From contig CM064424.1 in NCBI GenBank assembly GCA_032690845.1, positions 50,419,511-50,483,510 of the forward strand: a DNA stretch of 64,000 nucleotides, in the 5' to 3' direction. The DNA is from Eleusine coracana subsp. coracana (taxonomy: Eukaryota; Streptophyta; Magnoliopsida; Poales; Poaceae). The notes beneath the pieces were generated by a model. That model ran no database searches, had not been told where the DNA came from, and was given only the letters and a program-made list of their open reading frames with translations. Shown one piece after another: positions 42,467 to 56,539 of this stretch (positions are counted from its first letter, which is position 1; each line of letters opens with the position of its first letter). Made by a program: the position numbers and the translations under genes.

Positions 42467-43388
42467 TGATGAGGACATCACTCCCAAGGATACATGCAAC
42501 ACTCCTCCAATTCTGGACTTGCAAGGTCCAATGACTAGAGCTCATGCATGACGAATAAATTTAGAGGTGAGCTCGTTCCTACGTTCTTCATTATATGTCA
42601 CTTTTGAGAATGGTTTGCTACCTAATGATTATATTGTAATTAGGAACTATGGAGAGAACCAGGAGATGATGGGTGAAGGACTTGGAGACGTGGAGGACCA
42701 GCAAGGAAGTGTAAGCTAAGGTGGAGGCCCAACCAATACCGACTTCAAGTCTGTTTCGGGGCTCAGGACCAGTCTGCACTAAAATGGAGGCCTAGGATGC
42801 ATACGGACTCAGATTTGGACGTTATACATATGCACGGAAAGATAAGAAGAAGACCTTTCCAATGCCGCCGGTCTCATATCAAAATTCATCGAGAGTCATC
42901 AGGAATCATCAAAACAAGAGAGGATCCAGAATCTGTTTTGGTGCTGCGTCACCTGTTTTTGGCCTTTGGGCTTTGTATCTAGTTGAGCCCAATTAGGGGC
43001 GCGTCCAGAGGGTCTTGCACAACCCTAGTGTCTTCATATACAGCCGCTGCTGCATCATTAGGGTTCGGGTTTTGCTTAGATTATTCTGTTCATAACAGTT
43101 TTGCCGTCATCACGGTTTGTGAGACCCCAACTTTGTGAGATTCATAATACATCTGCAATTGTGTTGCCTTCTTCTTTGTTCTTGCTTGTGTTCTTGATTC
43201 ACAGGCAGGGATTAGCCTTCTCGGCGAGGTCAATCATTTTAGAACGATTGATAACCAGAGGAAACGTCGTGCTGCGATTATGGGGTTTAGAACATGCTGT
43301 TCTGAAGCCGGATTGATTTGTGTGTCACCTCCGACCAAATCAACGTATCCAAAACCTTTCGAAAGATTGGCAACCCTTGTCCACATCA
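42467..43388 (+). repeat. Leading complete CRM-like LTR of the array
   Basis: 922 bp, the only array LTR with the true start TGATGAGGACATCA. It abuts the truncated Tat RT at 42466. The tail ORF is interrupted (TGA in 'gcatgacga', and a later stop). Confidence 0.88.
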
Positions 43389-44855
43389 AGTGGTAATCAG
43401 AGCTTCAGGTGCACTGTCAGGTCCGCACTACCCTTAGTTAATTTTGTTTTCTGTTCATCCTTATCATCCATAGAAATGCCCAAAAAAAAATTTTCCCGCC
43501 GCCCATAACCACATGTTTAGCCTTTGCATATTTCAATTTCAGAGTCTGTAGTGTTGAGTTTGTGCCCTAGTTCTTGTTTAGTCGCTGGTTTGGTTTGTGT
43601 TTTTGTCGTCAGTAGTGTTTCCCTTGCAACCCTAGCCGCCATCCCCTTCACCATCTTCTATTTTGTTGGCTTTTTGTGCTAGGGTTGATTGATCGACACA
43701 CCTAGCCTAGTCTCACCCTAATCCCACCCTAAACACACCATCAATGCCCGGGACCAATCCCCACAAATTCCACTTTCCGCTGCCTCCACGCCGCCAAAAA
43801 AAAATCCTACCCGATTCCAAACCCGACCCCAAACCCGACTCGGGTTTCTGGAAAACCGACTCCGACCCCCCTTTGGTAAACGGGCATAACTTTTCGTTCG
43901 GTTGTCCGTTTTGGCTGAAATTTTTACAGGAGTTTCTTGACTCAAAGTTAAGCATACCCAAGGATCCATGCAACACTCCTCCATTTCTGGACATGCAAGG
44001 TCCAATGACTAGAGCTCGTGCATGACGACTAAATTTAGAGGTGAGCTCGTTCCTACGTTCTTCATTATATGTCACTTTTGAGAATGGTTTGCTATCTAAT
44101 GATTATATTGTAATTAGGAACCATGGAGAGGACCAGGAGATGATGGGAGAAGGACTTGGAGACGTGGAGGACCAGCAAGGACGTGTAAGCCAAGGTGGAG
44201 GCCCAACCAAAACCGACTTCAAGTCTGTTTTAGGGCTCCGGACCAGTCTGCACTAAAATGGAGGCCCAGGACGCATACGGACTCGGATTTTGACTTTCTA
44301 CATATGCATGGAAATATAAGAAGAAGAACTTTCCAATGTCGCTGGTCAAAATTCATCTGGAGTCATCGGGAATCCTCGAAACAAGAGAGGGTCTAGAATC
44401 TGTTTCAGTGCTACGTCACGTGTTTTTGGCCTTTGGGCTTTGTATCTAGTTGAGCCCAATTAGGGGCGCATCTAGAGGGTCTTGCACGACCCTAGGGTCT
44501 TGATATACAGCTGCTGCTGCACCATTAGGATTCGGGTTTTGCTTAGATTATTCTGTTCATAACAGTTTCACCGTCATCACGGTTTGTGAGACCCTAACTT
44601 AGTGACATTCATAATACATCTGTAATTGTGTTGCCTTCTTCTTTGTTCTTGCTTGTGTTCTTGATTCGCAGGCAGGGATTAGCCTTCTCGGCGAGGTCAA
44701 TCATTTTAGGATGGTTGATAACCAGAGGAGACGTCGTGCTGCGATTGAGGGGTTTAGAACGTGTTGTTCTGAAGCCGGATCGATTTGTGTGTCGCCTCTG
44801 ACCAAATCAACGTATCCAGAACCTTTCGGAAGATCGGGAACCCTTGTCCACATCA
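43389..44855 (+). repeat. Array unit 1 (1467 bp)
   Basis: Leader copy starts with AGTGGTAATCAGAGC. The junction lacks the CACACTC of other units ('gcatacccaaggatcc'). LTR part carries CTTGATATACAG in place of the TATA segment, a variant shared with units 3 and 6. Confidence 0.9.
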
Positions 44856-46331
44856 AGTGGTAATTAGAGCTTCAGGTACACCGTCAGGTTTGTACTACCC
44901 TTAGTTACTTTCGTTTTGTGTTCATCCTATCGTCCATAGAAAAGCCCAAAAAAAAATCTCCGCCCATAACCACGTGTTTAACCTTTGCATATTTCACTTT
45001 CAGAGTCCGTAGTGTTGAGTTTGTGCCCTAGTTCTTGTTTAGTCGCTGGATTAGTTTGTGTTTTTGTCATCAATAGTGTGTCCCTTGCAAGCCTAGCCAC
45101 CATCCCCTTCACCATTCTCTGTTTCGTTGGCTTTTTGTGCTAGGGTTGATTGATCGACACACTTAGCCCAGTCCCACCCTAATCCCACCCAAAACACACC
45201 ATCAACACCCCAGACCAATCCCCACAAATTCCAATTTTCGCTGCCTTCACGCCGCCAAAAAAAAATCCTATCCGATTCCAAATCCGACCCCAAACCCGAA
45301 TCGGGTTTCTGGAAAACTGACTCCGACCCCCCTTCGGTAAAACGGGCATAACTTTTCGCTCGGTTGTCCGTTTAGGCTGAAATTTTTACAGGAGATTCTT
45401 GACTCCATGTTAAGCATACCCACACTCCCAAGGATACATGCAACACTCCTCCAATTCGTGACTTGCAAGGTCCAATGACTAGAGCTTGTGCACGACGACT
45501 AAATTTAGAGGTGAGCTCGTTCCTACGTTCTTCATTATATGTCACTTTTGAGAATGGTTTGCTACTTAATGATTATATTGTAATTAGGAACCATGGAGAG
45601 GACCAGGAGATGATGGGAGAAGGACTTGGAGACGTGGAGGACCAGCAAGGACGTGTAAGCCAAGGTGGAGGCCCTACCAAAACCGACTTCAAGCCTGTTT
45701 CGGGGCTCAGGACCAGTTTGCACTAAAACGGAGGCCGAGGACGCATACGGACTCGGATTTGGACGTTCTACATATGCACGGAAAGATAAGAAGAAGACCT
45801 TTCCAATGCCGCCCGTCTCCTATCAAAATTCATCAGGAGTCATCGGGAATCATCAAAACAAGAGAGGGCCTAGAATCTATTTCGGTGCTGCGTCGCCTAT
45901 TTTTGGCCTTTGGGCTTTGTATCTAGTTGAGCCCAATTAGGGGCGCGTCCAGAGGGTCTTGCACGATCCTAGCATCTTCATATACAGCCACTGCTGCACC
46001 ATTGGGGTTCGGGTTTTGCTTAGATTATTCTATTCATAACAGTTTCATCATCATCACGGTTTATGAGACCCCAACTTTGTGAGATTCATAATACATCTGC
46101 AATTGTGTTACCGTCTTCTTTGTTCTTGCTTGTATTCTTGATTTGCAGGCAGGGATTAGCCTTCTCGGTGAGGTCAATCATTTTAGGATGGTTGATAACT
46201 AGAGGAGACGTCGTGCTGTGATTGCGGGGTTTAGAATATGCTGTTCTGAAGCCGGATCGATTTGTGTGTCGCCTCCGACCAAATCAACGTATTCAGAACC
46301 TTTCGGAAGATCGGGAACCCTAGTCCACATC
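44856..46331 (+). repeat. Array unit 2 (1476 bp)
   Basis: Primer site variant AATTAGAGC. An 87-codon LTR ORF ('MQGPMTRACARRLN') is open. Shares 'cggtttatgagac' and 'gaatatgctg' with unit 5. Confidence 0.9.
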
Positions 46332-47650
46332 AAGTCGTAATCAAAGCTTCAGGTGCTCCGTCACGTTTGCACTACCCTTAGTTAATTTCATTTTGTGTTC
46401 ATCCTATCGTCCATAGAAAAGCCCAAAAAATTTTTTTCCCTCTGCCCATAACCACGTGTTTAGGCCTTGCATATTTCAATTTCAAAGTCCGTAGTGTTGA
46501 GTTTGTGCCCTAGTTCTTGTTTAGTCGCTAGTTTAGTTTGTGTTTTTGTTGTTAGTAGTGCCTCCACGCCACCAAAAACAAAATCCTATCCGATTCCAAA
46601 CCCGACCCCAAACCTGAATCGGGTTTCTGGAAAACCGACTCCAACCCCCCTTCGGTAAAACGGGCATAACTTTTCGCTTGGTTGTCCGTTTTGGCTGAAA
46701 TTTATACAGGAGATTCTTGACTCAAAGTTAAGCATACCCGCACTCCCAAGGATACATGCAACACTCCTCCAATTCTGGACTTGCAAGGTCCAATGACTAG
46801 AGCTTGTGCACGACGACTAAATTTAGAGGTGAGCTCCTTCCTACGTTCTTCATTATATGTCACTTTTGAGAACGGTTTGCTGCCTAATGATTATATTGTA
46901 ATTAGTAACCATGGAGAGGACCAGGAGATGATGCGAGAAGGACTTGGAGACATGGGGGGCCAGCAAGGACGTGTAAGCCAAGGTGGAGGCACAACCAAAA
47001 CCGACTTCAAGTCTGTCTTGGGGCTCAGGACCAGTCTGCACTAAAATAGAGGCCCAGGACGCATAAAGACTCGGATTTGGATATTCTACATATGCATGGA
47101 AATATAAGAAGAAGACCTTTCCAATGTCGCAGGTCTCATATCAAAATTCATCCGGAGTCATCGGGAATCATCAAAACAAGAGAGGGCCTAGAATCTATTT
47201 CGGTGTTGCGTCGCCTGTTTTTGGCCTTTGGGCTTTGTATCTAGTTGAGCCCAATTAGGGGCGCGTCTAGAGGGTCTTGCACGACCCTAGGGTCTTGATA
47301 TACAGCTGCTGCTGCACCATTAGGGTTCTGATTTTGCTTAGCTTATTCTGTTCATAACAGTTTCGCCGTCATCACGGTTTGTGAGACCCCAACTTAGTTA
47401 GAATCATAATACATCTGCAATTGTGTTGCCTTCTTCTTTGTTCTTGCTTGTGTTCTTGATTCGCAGGCAGCGATTAGCCTTCTTGGTAAGGTCAATCGCT
47501 TTAGGATGGTTGATAACCAGAGGAGACGTCGTGCTACGATTGCGGGGTTTAGAACGTGCTGTTCTGAAGCCGGATCGATTTGTGTGTCGCCTCTGACCAA
47601 ATCAACGTATCCAGAACCTTTCGGAAGATCGAGAACCCTTGTCCACATCA
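46332..47650 (+). repeat. Array unit 3 (1319 bp, with deletion)
   Basis: Primer site variant AATCAAAGC, shared only with unit 6. About 163 bases of leader are missing at 46560. The LTR has 'gatgcgagaagg' and 'gcttattctg', both shared with unit 6. Confidence 0.9.
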
Positions 47651-49132
47651 AGTGGTAATTAGAGCTTCAGGTGCACCGTCGGGTTCGCACTATCCTTAGT
47701 TAATTTCGTTTTGTGTTCATCCTATCGTCCATTGAAAGGCCCAAAAAAATTTTTTCCCTCCGCCCATAACCACGTGTTTAACCTTTGCATATTTCACTTT
47801 CAGAGTCTGTAGTGTCGAGTTTGTGCCCTAGTTCTTGTTTAGTCACTGGATTAGTTTGTGTTTTTGTCATCAGTAGTGTTTGCCTTGCAAGCCTAGCCAC
47901 CATCCCCTTCACCATTCTCTGTTTTGTTGGCTTTTTGTGCTAGGGTTTATTGATCGACACACCTAGCCTAGTCCCACCCTAATCCCACCCAAAACACACC
48001 ATCAACACCCTGGACCAATCCCCACAAATTCCACTTTCCACTGCCTCCATGCCGCCAAAAAAAAATCCTATCCGATTGCAAACCCGACCCCAAACCCGAA
48101 TCGGGTTTCTGGAAAACCGACTCCGACCCCCCTTCGGTAAAACGGGCATAACTTTTCGCTCGGTTGTCCGTTTTGGCTGAAATTTTTACAGGAGATTCTT
48201 GACTCAAAGTTAAGCATACCCACACTCCCAAGGATACATGCAACACTCCTCCAATTCTGGACTTGTAAGGTCCAATGACTAGAGCTCATGCACGACGACT
48301 AAATTTAGAGGTGAGCTCATTCCTACATTCTTCATTATATGTCACTTTTGAGAATGGTTTGCTACTTAATGATTATATTGTAATTAGGAACCATGGAGAG
48401 GACTAGGAGATGATGGGAGAAGGACTTGGAGACGTGGAGGACCAGCAAGGACGTGTAAGCCAAGGTGGAGGCCCAACCAAAACCGACTTCAAGCCTGTTT
48501 TGGGGCTTAGGACTACTATGCACTAAAACGGAGGCCCAGGATGCATACGGACTCGGATTTGGACGTTCTACATATGCACAGAAAGATAAGAAGAAGGCCT
48601 TTCCAAGGCCGCCGGTCTTCTATCAAAATTCATCCGTAGTCATCGGGAATCTTCAAAACAAGAGAGGGTCTAGAATCTGTTTTGGTGCTGCGTCGCCTAT
48701 TTTTGGCCTTTGGGCTTTGTATCTAGTTGAGCCCAATTAGGGGCGCGTCTAGAGGGTCTTGCACGATCCTAGAGTCTTCATATACTGCCTCTGCTGCACT
48801 ATTAGGGTTCGGGTTTTGCTTAGATTATTCTGTTCATAACAGTTTCGCCGTCATCACGGTTTGTGAGACCCCAACTTTGTGAGATTCATAATACATCTGC
48901 AATTGTGTTGCCTTCTTCTTTGTTCTTCCTTGTATTCTTGATTCGCAAGCAGGGATTAGCCTTCTCGGCGAGATCAGTTGTTTTAGGACGGTTGATAACC
49001 AGAGGAGACGTCGTGCTGCGATTGCGGGGTTTAGAACGTGCTGTTCTGAAACCAGATCGATTTGTGTGTCGCCTCTGACCAAATCAACGTATCCAGAACC
49101 TTTTGGAAGATCAGGAATCCTTGTCCACATCA
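47651..49132 (+). repeat. Array unit 4 (1482 bp)
   Basis: Shares 'cttgtaaggtcc', 'gagctcatgc' and 'catccgtagtcatc' with unit 7. Primer site variant AATTAGAGC. Confidence 0.9.
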
Positions 49133-50615
49133 AGTGGTAATTAGAGCTTCAGGTGCACCGTCAGGTTCGCACTACCCTTAGTTAATTTTGTTTTGTGTTC
49201 ATCCTATCGTCCATAGAAAAGCCCAAAAAAATTTTTTCCCTCCGCCCATAACCACGTGTTTAGCCTTTACATATTTCAATTTCAGAGTCCGTAGTGTTGA
49301 GTTTGTACCCTAGTTCTTGCTTAGTCGCTGGTTTAGTTTGTGTTTTTGTCGTCAGTGGTGTTTTCCTTGCAAGCCTAGCCGCCATCCCCTTCACCATCCT
49401 CTGTTTTGTTGGCCTTTTATGCTAGGGTTGATTGATCGACACACCTAGCCTAGTCCCACCCTAATCCCACCCTAAACACACCATCAACACCCCGGACCAA
49501 TCCCCAGAAATTGCACTTTACGCTGCCTCCACGCCGCCAAAAAAAAAATCCTATCCGATTCCAATCCTGACCCCAAACTCGAATCGGGTTTGTAGAAAAC
49601 CGACTCCGACCCCCCTTCGGTAAAACGACCATAACTTTTCGCTCGGTTGTCCGTTTTGGCTGAAATTTTTACTGGAGATTCATGACTCAAAGTTAAGCAT
49701 ACCCACGCTCCCAAGGTTTCACGTGACACTCCTCCAATTCTGGACTTGAAAGTTTCAATGACTAGAGCTTGTGCACGACGACTAAATTTAGAGGTAAGCT
49801 CGTTCCTACGTTCTTCATTATATGTCACTTTTGAGAATGGTTTGCTACTTAATGATTATATTGTAATTAGGAACCATGGAGAGGACCAGGAGATGATGGG
49901 AGAAGGACTTGGAGGTGTGGAGGACCAGTAAGGACATGTAAGCCAAGGTGGAGGCCCAACCAAAACCGACTTCAAGCCTGTTTTGGGGCTCAGGACCAGA
50001 CTGCACTAAAACAGAGGCTTAGGACGCATACGGACTCATATTTGGACGTTCTACATATGCACGGAAAGATAAGAAGAAGACCTTTCCAATGCCACCAGTC
50101 TCCTATCAAAATTCATCAGGAGTCATCGGGAATCTTCAAAAGAAGAGAGGGTCTAGAATCTGTTTCGGTGCTACGTCGCCTATTTTTGGCCTTTGGGCTT
50201 TGTATCTAGTTGAGCCCAATTAGGGGCACGTCCAGAGGGTCTTGCACGATCCTAGCGTCTTCATATACAGACGCTGCTGCACCATTAGGGTTCGGGTTTT
50301 GCTTAGATTATCCTATTCATAACAGTTTCGTCATCATCACGGTTTATGAGACACCAACTTTGTGAGATTCATAATATATCTGCAATTGTGTTACCTTCTT
50401 CTTTGTTCTTGCTTGTGTTCTTGATTTGCAGGCAGAGATTAGCCTTCTCGGTGAGGTCAATCATTTTAGGATGGTTGATAACTAGAGGAGACGTCGTGCT
50501 GTGATTGCGGGGTTTAGAATATGCTGTTCTGAAGCCGGATCGATTTGTGTGTCGCCTCCGACCAAATCAACGTATCTAAAACCTTTCGGAAGATCAGGAA
50601 CCCTTGTCCACATCG
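49133..50615 (+). repeat. Array unit 5 (1483 bp)
   Basis: After the junction it reads 'caaggtttcacgtgacac', a variant shared with unit 8. The LTR end is CATCG instead of CATCA. Confidence 0.9.
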
Positions 50616-52099
50616 AGTGGTAATCAAAGCTTCAGGTGCACCGTCAGGTTTGCACTACCCTTAGTTAATTTCATTTTGTGTTCATCCTATCGTCCATAGA
50701 AAAGCCCAAAAAAATTTTTTCCCTCTGCCCATAACCACATGTTTAGCCTTTGCATATTTTAATTTCAAAGTCCATAGTGTTGAGTTTTTGCCCTAGTTCT
50801 TGTTTAGTCGCTGGTTTAGTTTGTGTTTTTGTCGTCAGTAGTGTTTCCCTTGCAACCCTAGCCGCCATCCCCTTCACCATCCTCTATTTTGTTTGCTTTT
50901 TGTGCTAGGGTTGATTGATTGACACACCTAGCCTAGTCCCGCCCTAATCCCACCCAAAACACACCATCAACACCCCGGACCAATCCTCACAAATTCCACT
51001 TTCCGCTGCCTCCACGCCACCAAAAAAAAATATCCTATCCAATTCCAAACCCGACCCCAAACCTGAATCGGGTTTCTGGAAAACCGACTCCGACCCCCCT
51101 TCGGTAAAATGGGCATAACTTTTCGCTCGGTTGTCCGTTTTGGCTGAAATTTATACAGGAGATTCATGACTCAAAGTTAAGCATACCCACACTCCCAAGG
51201 ATACATGCAACTCTCCTCCAATTCTGGACTTGCAAGGTCCAATGACTAGAGCTTGTGCACAACGACTAAATTTAGAGGTGAGCTCGTTCCTACGTTCTTC
51301 ATTATATGTCACTTTTGAGAATGGTTTGCTACCTAATGATTATATTGTAATTAGTAACCATGGAGAGGACCAGGAGATGATGCGAGAAGGACTTGGAGAC
51401 ATGGAGGACCAGCAAGGACGTGTAAGCCAAGGTGGAGGCCCAACCAAAACCGACTTCAAGTCTGTCTTGGGGCTCAAGACCAGTCTGCACTAAAATAGAG
51501 GCCCAGGACGCATAAGGACTTGAATTTGGATGTTCTACATATGCATGGAAATATAAGAAGAAGACCTTTCCAATGTCGCTGGTCTCATATCAAAATTCAT
51601 CCGGAGTCATCGGGAATCGTCAAAACAAGAGAGGGTCTAGAATCTATTTCGTTGTTGCGTCGCCTGTTTTTGGCCTTTGGGCTTTGTATCTAATTGAGCC
51701 CAATTAGGGGCGCGTCTAGAGGGTCTTGCACGATCCTAGGGTCTTGATATATAGCTGCTGCTGCACCATTAGGGTTCCGATTTTGCTTAGCTTATTCTGT
51801 TCATAACAGTTTCGCCGTGATCACCGTTTGTGAGACCCCAACTTAGTGAGATTCATAATACATCTGCAATTGTGTTGCCTTCTTGTTTGTTCTTGTTTGT
51901 GTTCTTGATTCGCAGGCAGCGATTAGCCTTCTCGGCGAGGTCAATCGCTTTAGGATGGTTGATAACCAGAGGAGACATTGTGCTGCGATTGCGGGGATTA
52001 GAACGTGCTGTTCCGAAGCCGGATCGATTTGTGTGTCGCCAATGACCAAATCAACGTATCCAGAAACATTCGGAAGATCGGGAACCCTTGTCCACATCA
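50616..52099 (+). repeat. Array unit 6 (1484 bp)
   Basis: Closest to unit 3 but without its leader deletion, so that deletion occurred after the trimer was duplicated. 87-codon LTR ORF open. Confidence 0.9.
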
Positions 52100-53581
52100 A
52101 GTGGTAATTAGAGCTTCAGGTGCACCGTCAGGTTCGCACTATCTTTAGTTAATTTCATTTTGTGTTCATCCTATCGTCCATAGAAAAGCCCAGAAAAAAT
52201 TGTTCCCTCCGCCCATAACCACGTGTTTAACCTTTGCATATTTCACTTTCAGAGTCCGTAGTGTTGAGTTTGTGCCCTAGTTCTTGTTTAGTCACTGGAT
52301 TAGTTTGTGTTTTTGTCGTCAGTAGTGTTTCCCTTGCAAGCCTAGCCACCATCCCCTTCACCATTCTCTGTTTTGTTGGCTTTTTGTGCTAGGGTTGATT
52401 GATCGACACACCTAGCCTAGTCCCACCCTAATCCCACCCAAAACACACCATCAACACCCCGGACCAATCTCCACAAATTCCACTTTCCGCTGCCTCCACG
52501 CCGCCAAAAAAAAATCCTATCCAATTGCAAACACGACCCCAAACCCGAATCGGGTTTCTGGAAAACTGATTCCGACCCCCCTTCGATAAAACGGGCATAA
52601 CTTTTCGCTCGGTTGTCCGTTTTGGCTGAAATTTTTACAGGAGATTCTTGACTCAAAGTTAAGCATACCCACACTCCCAAGGATACATGCAACACTCCTC
52701 CAATTCTGGACTTGTAAGGTCCAATGACTAGAGCTCATGCACGACGACTAAATTTAGAGGTGAGCTCGTTCCTACATTCTTCATTATATGTCACTTTTGA
52801 GAATGGTTTGCTACTTAATGATTATATTGTAATTAGGAACCATGGAGAGGACCAGGAGATGATGGGAGAAGGACTTGGAGACGTGGAGGACCAGCAAGGA
52901 CGTGTAAGCTAAGGTGGAGGCCCAACCAAAACCGACTTCAAGCCTGTTTTGGGGCTCAGGACCAGTCTGCACTAAAACGGAGGCCCAGGACGCATACGGA
53001 CTCGGATTTGGACGTTCTACATATGCACGGAAAGATAAGAAGAAGGCCTTTCCAAGGCCGCCGGTCTCCAATCAAAATTCATCCGTAGTCATCGGGAATC
53101 TTCAAAACAAGAGAGGGTCTAGAATCTGTTTCGGTGCTGCGTCGCCTATTTTTGGCCTTTGGGCTTTGCATCTAGTTGAGCCCAATTAGGGGCGCGTCCA
53201 GAGGGTCTTGCATGATCCTAGGGTCTTCATATACAGCCGCTGCTGCACTATTAGGGTTTGGGGTTTGCTTAGATTATTCTGTTCATAACAGTTTCGCCAT
53301 CATCACGGTTTGTGAGCCCCCAACTTTGTGAGATTCATAATACATCTGCAATTGTGTTGCCTTCTTCTTTGTTCTTGCTTGTGTTCTTGATTCGCAAGCA
53401 GGGATTAGCCTTCTCGGCAAGATCAATCGTTTTAGGACGGTTGATAACCAGAGGAGATGTCGTGCTACGATTGCGAGGTTTAGAACGTGCTGTTCTAAAG
53501 CCGGATCGATTTATGTGTCGCCTCTGACCAAATCAACGTATCCAGAACCTTTCGGAAGATCGGGAATCCTTGTCCACATCA
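52100..53581 (+). repeat. Array unit 7 (1482 bp)
   Basis: Closest to unit 4 by shared variants. Confidence 0.9.
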
Positions 53582-55058
53582 AGTGGTAATTAGAGCTTCA
53601 GGTGCACCGTCAGGTTTGCTCTACCCTTAGTTAATTTTGTTTTGTGTTCATCCTATCGTCCATAGAAAAGCCCCAAAAAAATTTTTCCCTCCGCCCATAA
53701 CCACGTGTTTAGCCTTTGCATATTTCAATTTCAGAGTCCATAGTGTTGAGTTTGTACCCTAGTTCTTGCTTAGTCGCTGGTTTAGTTTGTGTTTTTGTCG
53801 TCAGTAGTGTTTCCCTTGCAAGCCTAGCCGCCATCCCCTTCACCATCCTCTGTTTTGTTGGCTTTTTGTGCTAGGTTTGATTGATCGACACACCTGGCCT
53901 AGTCCCACCCCAATCCCACCCTAAACACACCATCAACACCCCGGACCAATCCCCACAAATTGCACTTTACGCTGCCTCCACGCCGCCAAAAAAAAAATCC
54001 TATCCGATTCCAAACCCGACCCCAAACCCGACTCGGGTTTCTAGAAAACCGACTCCGACCCCCGTTCGGTAAAACGGGCATAACTTTTCGCTCGGTTGTC
54101 CGTTTTGGCTGAAATTTTTACTGGAGATTCTTGACTCAAAGTTAAGCATACCCACACTCCCAAGGTTTTATGTGACACTCCTCCAATTCTGGACTTGCAA
54201 GGTCCAATGTCTAGAGCTCGTGCACGACGACTAAATTTAGAGGTGAGCTCGTTCCTATGTTCTTTATTATATGTCACTTTTGAGAATGGTTTGCTACCTA
54301 ATGATTATATTGTAATTAGGAACCATGGAGAGGACCAGGAGATGATGGGAGAAAGACTTGGAGACATGGAGGACCAGCAAGGACGTGTAAGCCAAGGTGG
54401 AGGCCCAACCAAAACCGACTTCAAGCCTGTTTCGGGTTCAGGTGCAGACTTCTCTAAAACGGAGGCCCAGGATGCATACGGACTCATATTTGGATGTTAT
54501 ACATATGCACGGAAAGATAAGAAGAAGAACGTTCCAGTGCCGCCTGTCTCATATCAATATTCATCAGGAGTCCTCGGGAATCTTCGAAACAAGAGAGGGT
54601 CTAGAATCTGTTTTGGTGTTGCGTCGCCTGTTTTTGGCCTTTGGACTTTGTATCTAGTTGAGCCCAATTAGGGGCGCGTCCAGAGGGTCTTGCACAACCC
54701 TAGCGTAGTCATATACAGTCGCTGCTGCACCATTAGTGTTCGGGTTTTGCTTAGATTATTCTATTCATAACAGTTTCATCGTCATCACGGTTTGTGAGAC
54801 CCCAACTTTGTGAGATTCATAATACATCTGCTATTACCTTCTTCTTTGTTCTTGCTTGTGTTCTTTATTCGTAGGCAGGGACTAGCCTTCTCAGCAAGGT
54901 CAGTCATTTCAGGACGGTTGATAACCAGAGGAGACGTCGTGCTGCGATTGCGGGGTTTAGAATGTGTTGTTCTGAAGCCAGATTGATTTATGTGTCGTCT
55001 CTGACCAAATCAACGTATCCAGAACCTTTCTGAAGATCGAGAATCCTTGTCCACATCA
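53582..55058 (+). repeat. Array unit 8 (1477 bp)
   Basis: Shares 'caaggttt' at the junction with unit 5. A small frame change joins two LTR frames into a 158-codon ORF (54195-54671), probably fortuitous. Confidence 0.9.
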
Positions 55059-56539
55059 AGTGGTAATCAGAGCTTCAGGTGCGCCGATAGGTTCGCACTA
55101 CCCTTAGTTAATTTCGATTTGTGTTCCTCCTATCGTCCAAAGAAAAGCCCCCAAAAAAATTTCCCCTCCGCCCATAACCACGTGTTTAGCCTTTGCATAT
55201 TTCTATTCCAGAGTCTGTAGTGTTGAGTTTGTGCCCTAGTTCTTGTTTAGTCGCTGGTTTAGTTTGTGTTTTTGTTGTCAGTAGTGTTTCCCTTGCAACC
55301 CTAGCCGCCATCCCCTTCATCATCCTCTGTTTTGTTGGCTTTTTGTGCTAGGGTTGATTGATTGACACACCTAGCCTAGTCCCACCCTAATCCCACCCTA
55401 AACACACCGTCAACACCTCGGACCAATCCCCACAAATTCCACTTTCCGCTGCCTCCACACCGCCAAAAAAAAATCCTACCCGATTCCAAACCCGACCCCA
55501 AACCCGACTCGGGTTTCTGGAAAACCAACTCCGACACCCCTTCGGTAAAACGGGTATAACTTTTCGCTCGGTTGGCCGTTTTGGCTGAAATTTTTACAGT
55601 AGATTCTTGACTCAAAGTTAAGCATACCCACACTCCCAAGGATACATACAACACACCTCCAATTCTGGACTTGCAAGGTCCAATTACTAGAGCTCGTGCA
55701 TGACGACTAAATTTAGAGGTGAGCTCGTTCCTATGTTCTTTATTATATGTCACTTTTGAGAATGGTTTGCTACCTAATGATTATATTGTAATTAGGAACC
55801 ATGGAGAGGAACAGGAGACGATGGGAGAAGGACTTGGAGACGTGGAGGACCAGCAAGAACGTGTAAGCCAAGGTGGAGGCCCAACCAAAACCGACTTCAA
55901 GCCTGTTTCGGGGCTCAGGACCAGACTGCACTAAAACGGAGGCTCAGGACGCATACGGAGTCATATTTGGACGTTCTACATATGCACGGAAAGATAAGAA
56001 GAAGACCTTTCCAATGCTGCCGGTCTCATATCAAAATTCATCAGGAATCATCGGGAATCTTTGAAATAAGAGATGGTCTAGAATCTGTTTTGGTGCTGTG
56101 TCGCCTGTTTTTGTCCTTTGGCTTTGTATCTAGTTGAGCCCAATTAGGGGCGTGACCACAGGGTCTTGCACGACCCTAACGTCTTCATATACAGCCGCTT
56201 CTGCACCATTATTATTTGGGTTTTGCTTAGATTTTTCTATTCATAACAGTTTCATCGTCATCACTGTTTGTGACACCCCAACTTTGTGAGATTCGTAATA
56301 CATCTGCAATTGTGTTACCTTCTTGTTTGTTCTTGCTTGTGTTGTTGATTTGCAGGTAGGAATTAGCCTTCTCGGTGTGGTCAATCGTTTTAGGACGGTT
56401 GATAACCAGAGGAGACGTCGTGCTGCGATTGCAGGGTTTAGAATGTGCTGTTCTAAAGCCGGATCGATTTGTGTGCCGCCTCCGACCAAATCAACATATG
56501 CAGAACCTTTCGAAAGATCGAGAACCCTTGTCCACATCA
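55059..56539 (+). repeat. Array unit 9 (1481 bp)
   Basis: Leader variants 'gggtataac' and 'acagtagattc' are shared with unit 10, indicating a separate local duplication at the right end. Confidence 0.9.

Noticed and set aside
54195..54671. 158-codon ORF as a new gene in array unit 8
   Set aside because: It results from a small frame change joining two LTR frames; the sister units do not keep it.
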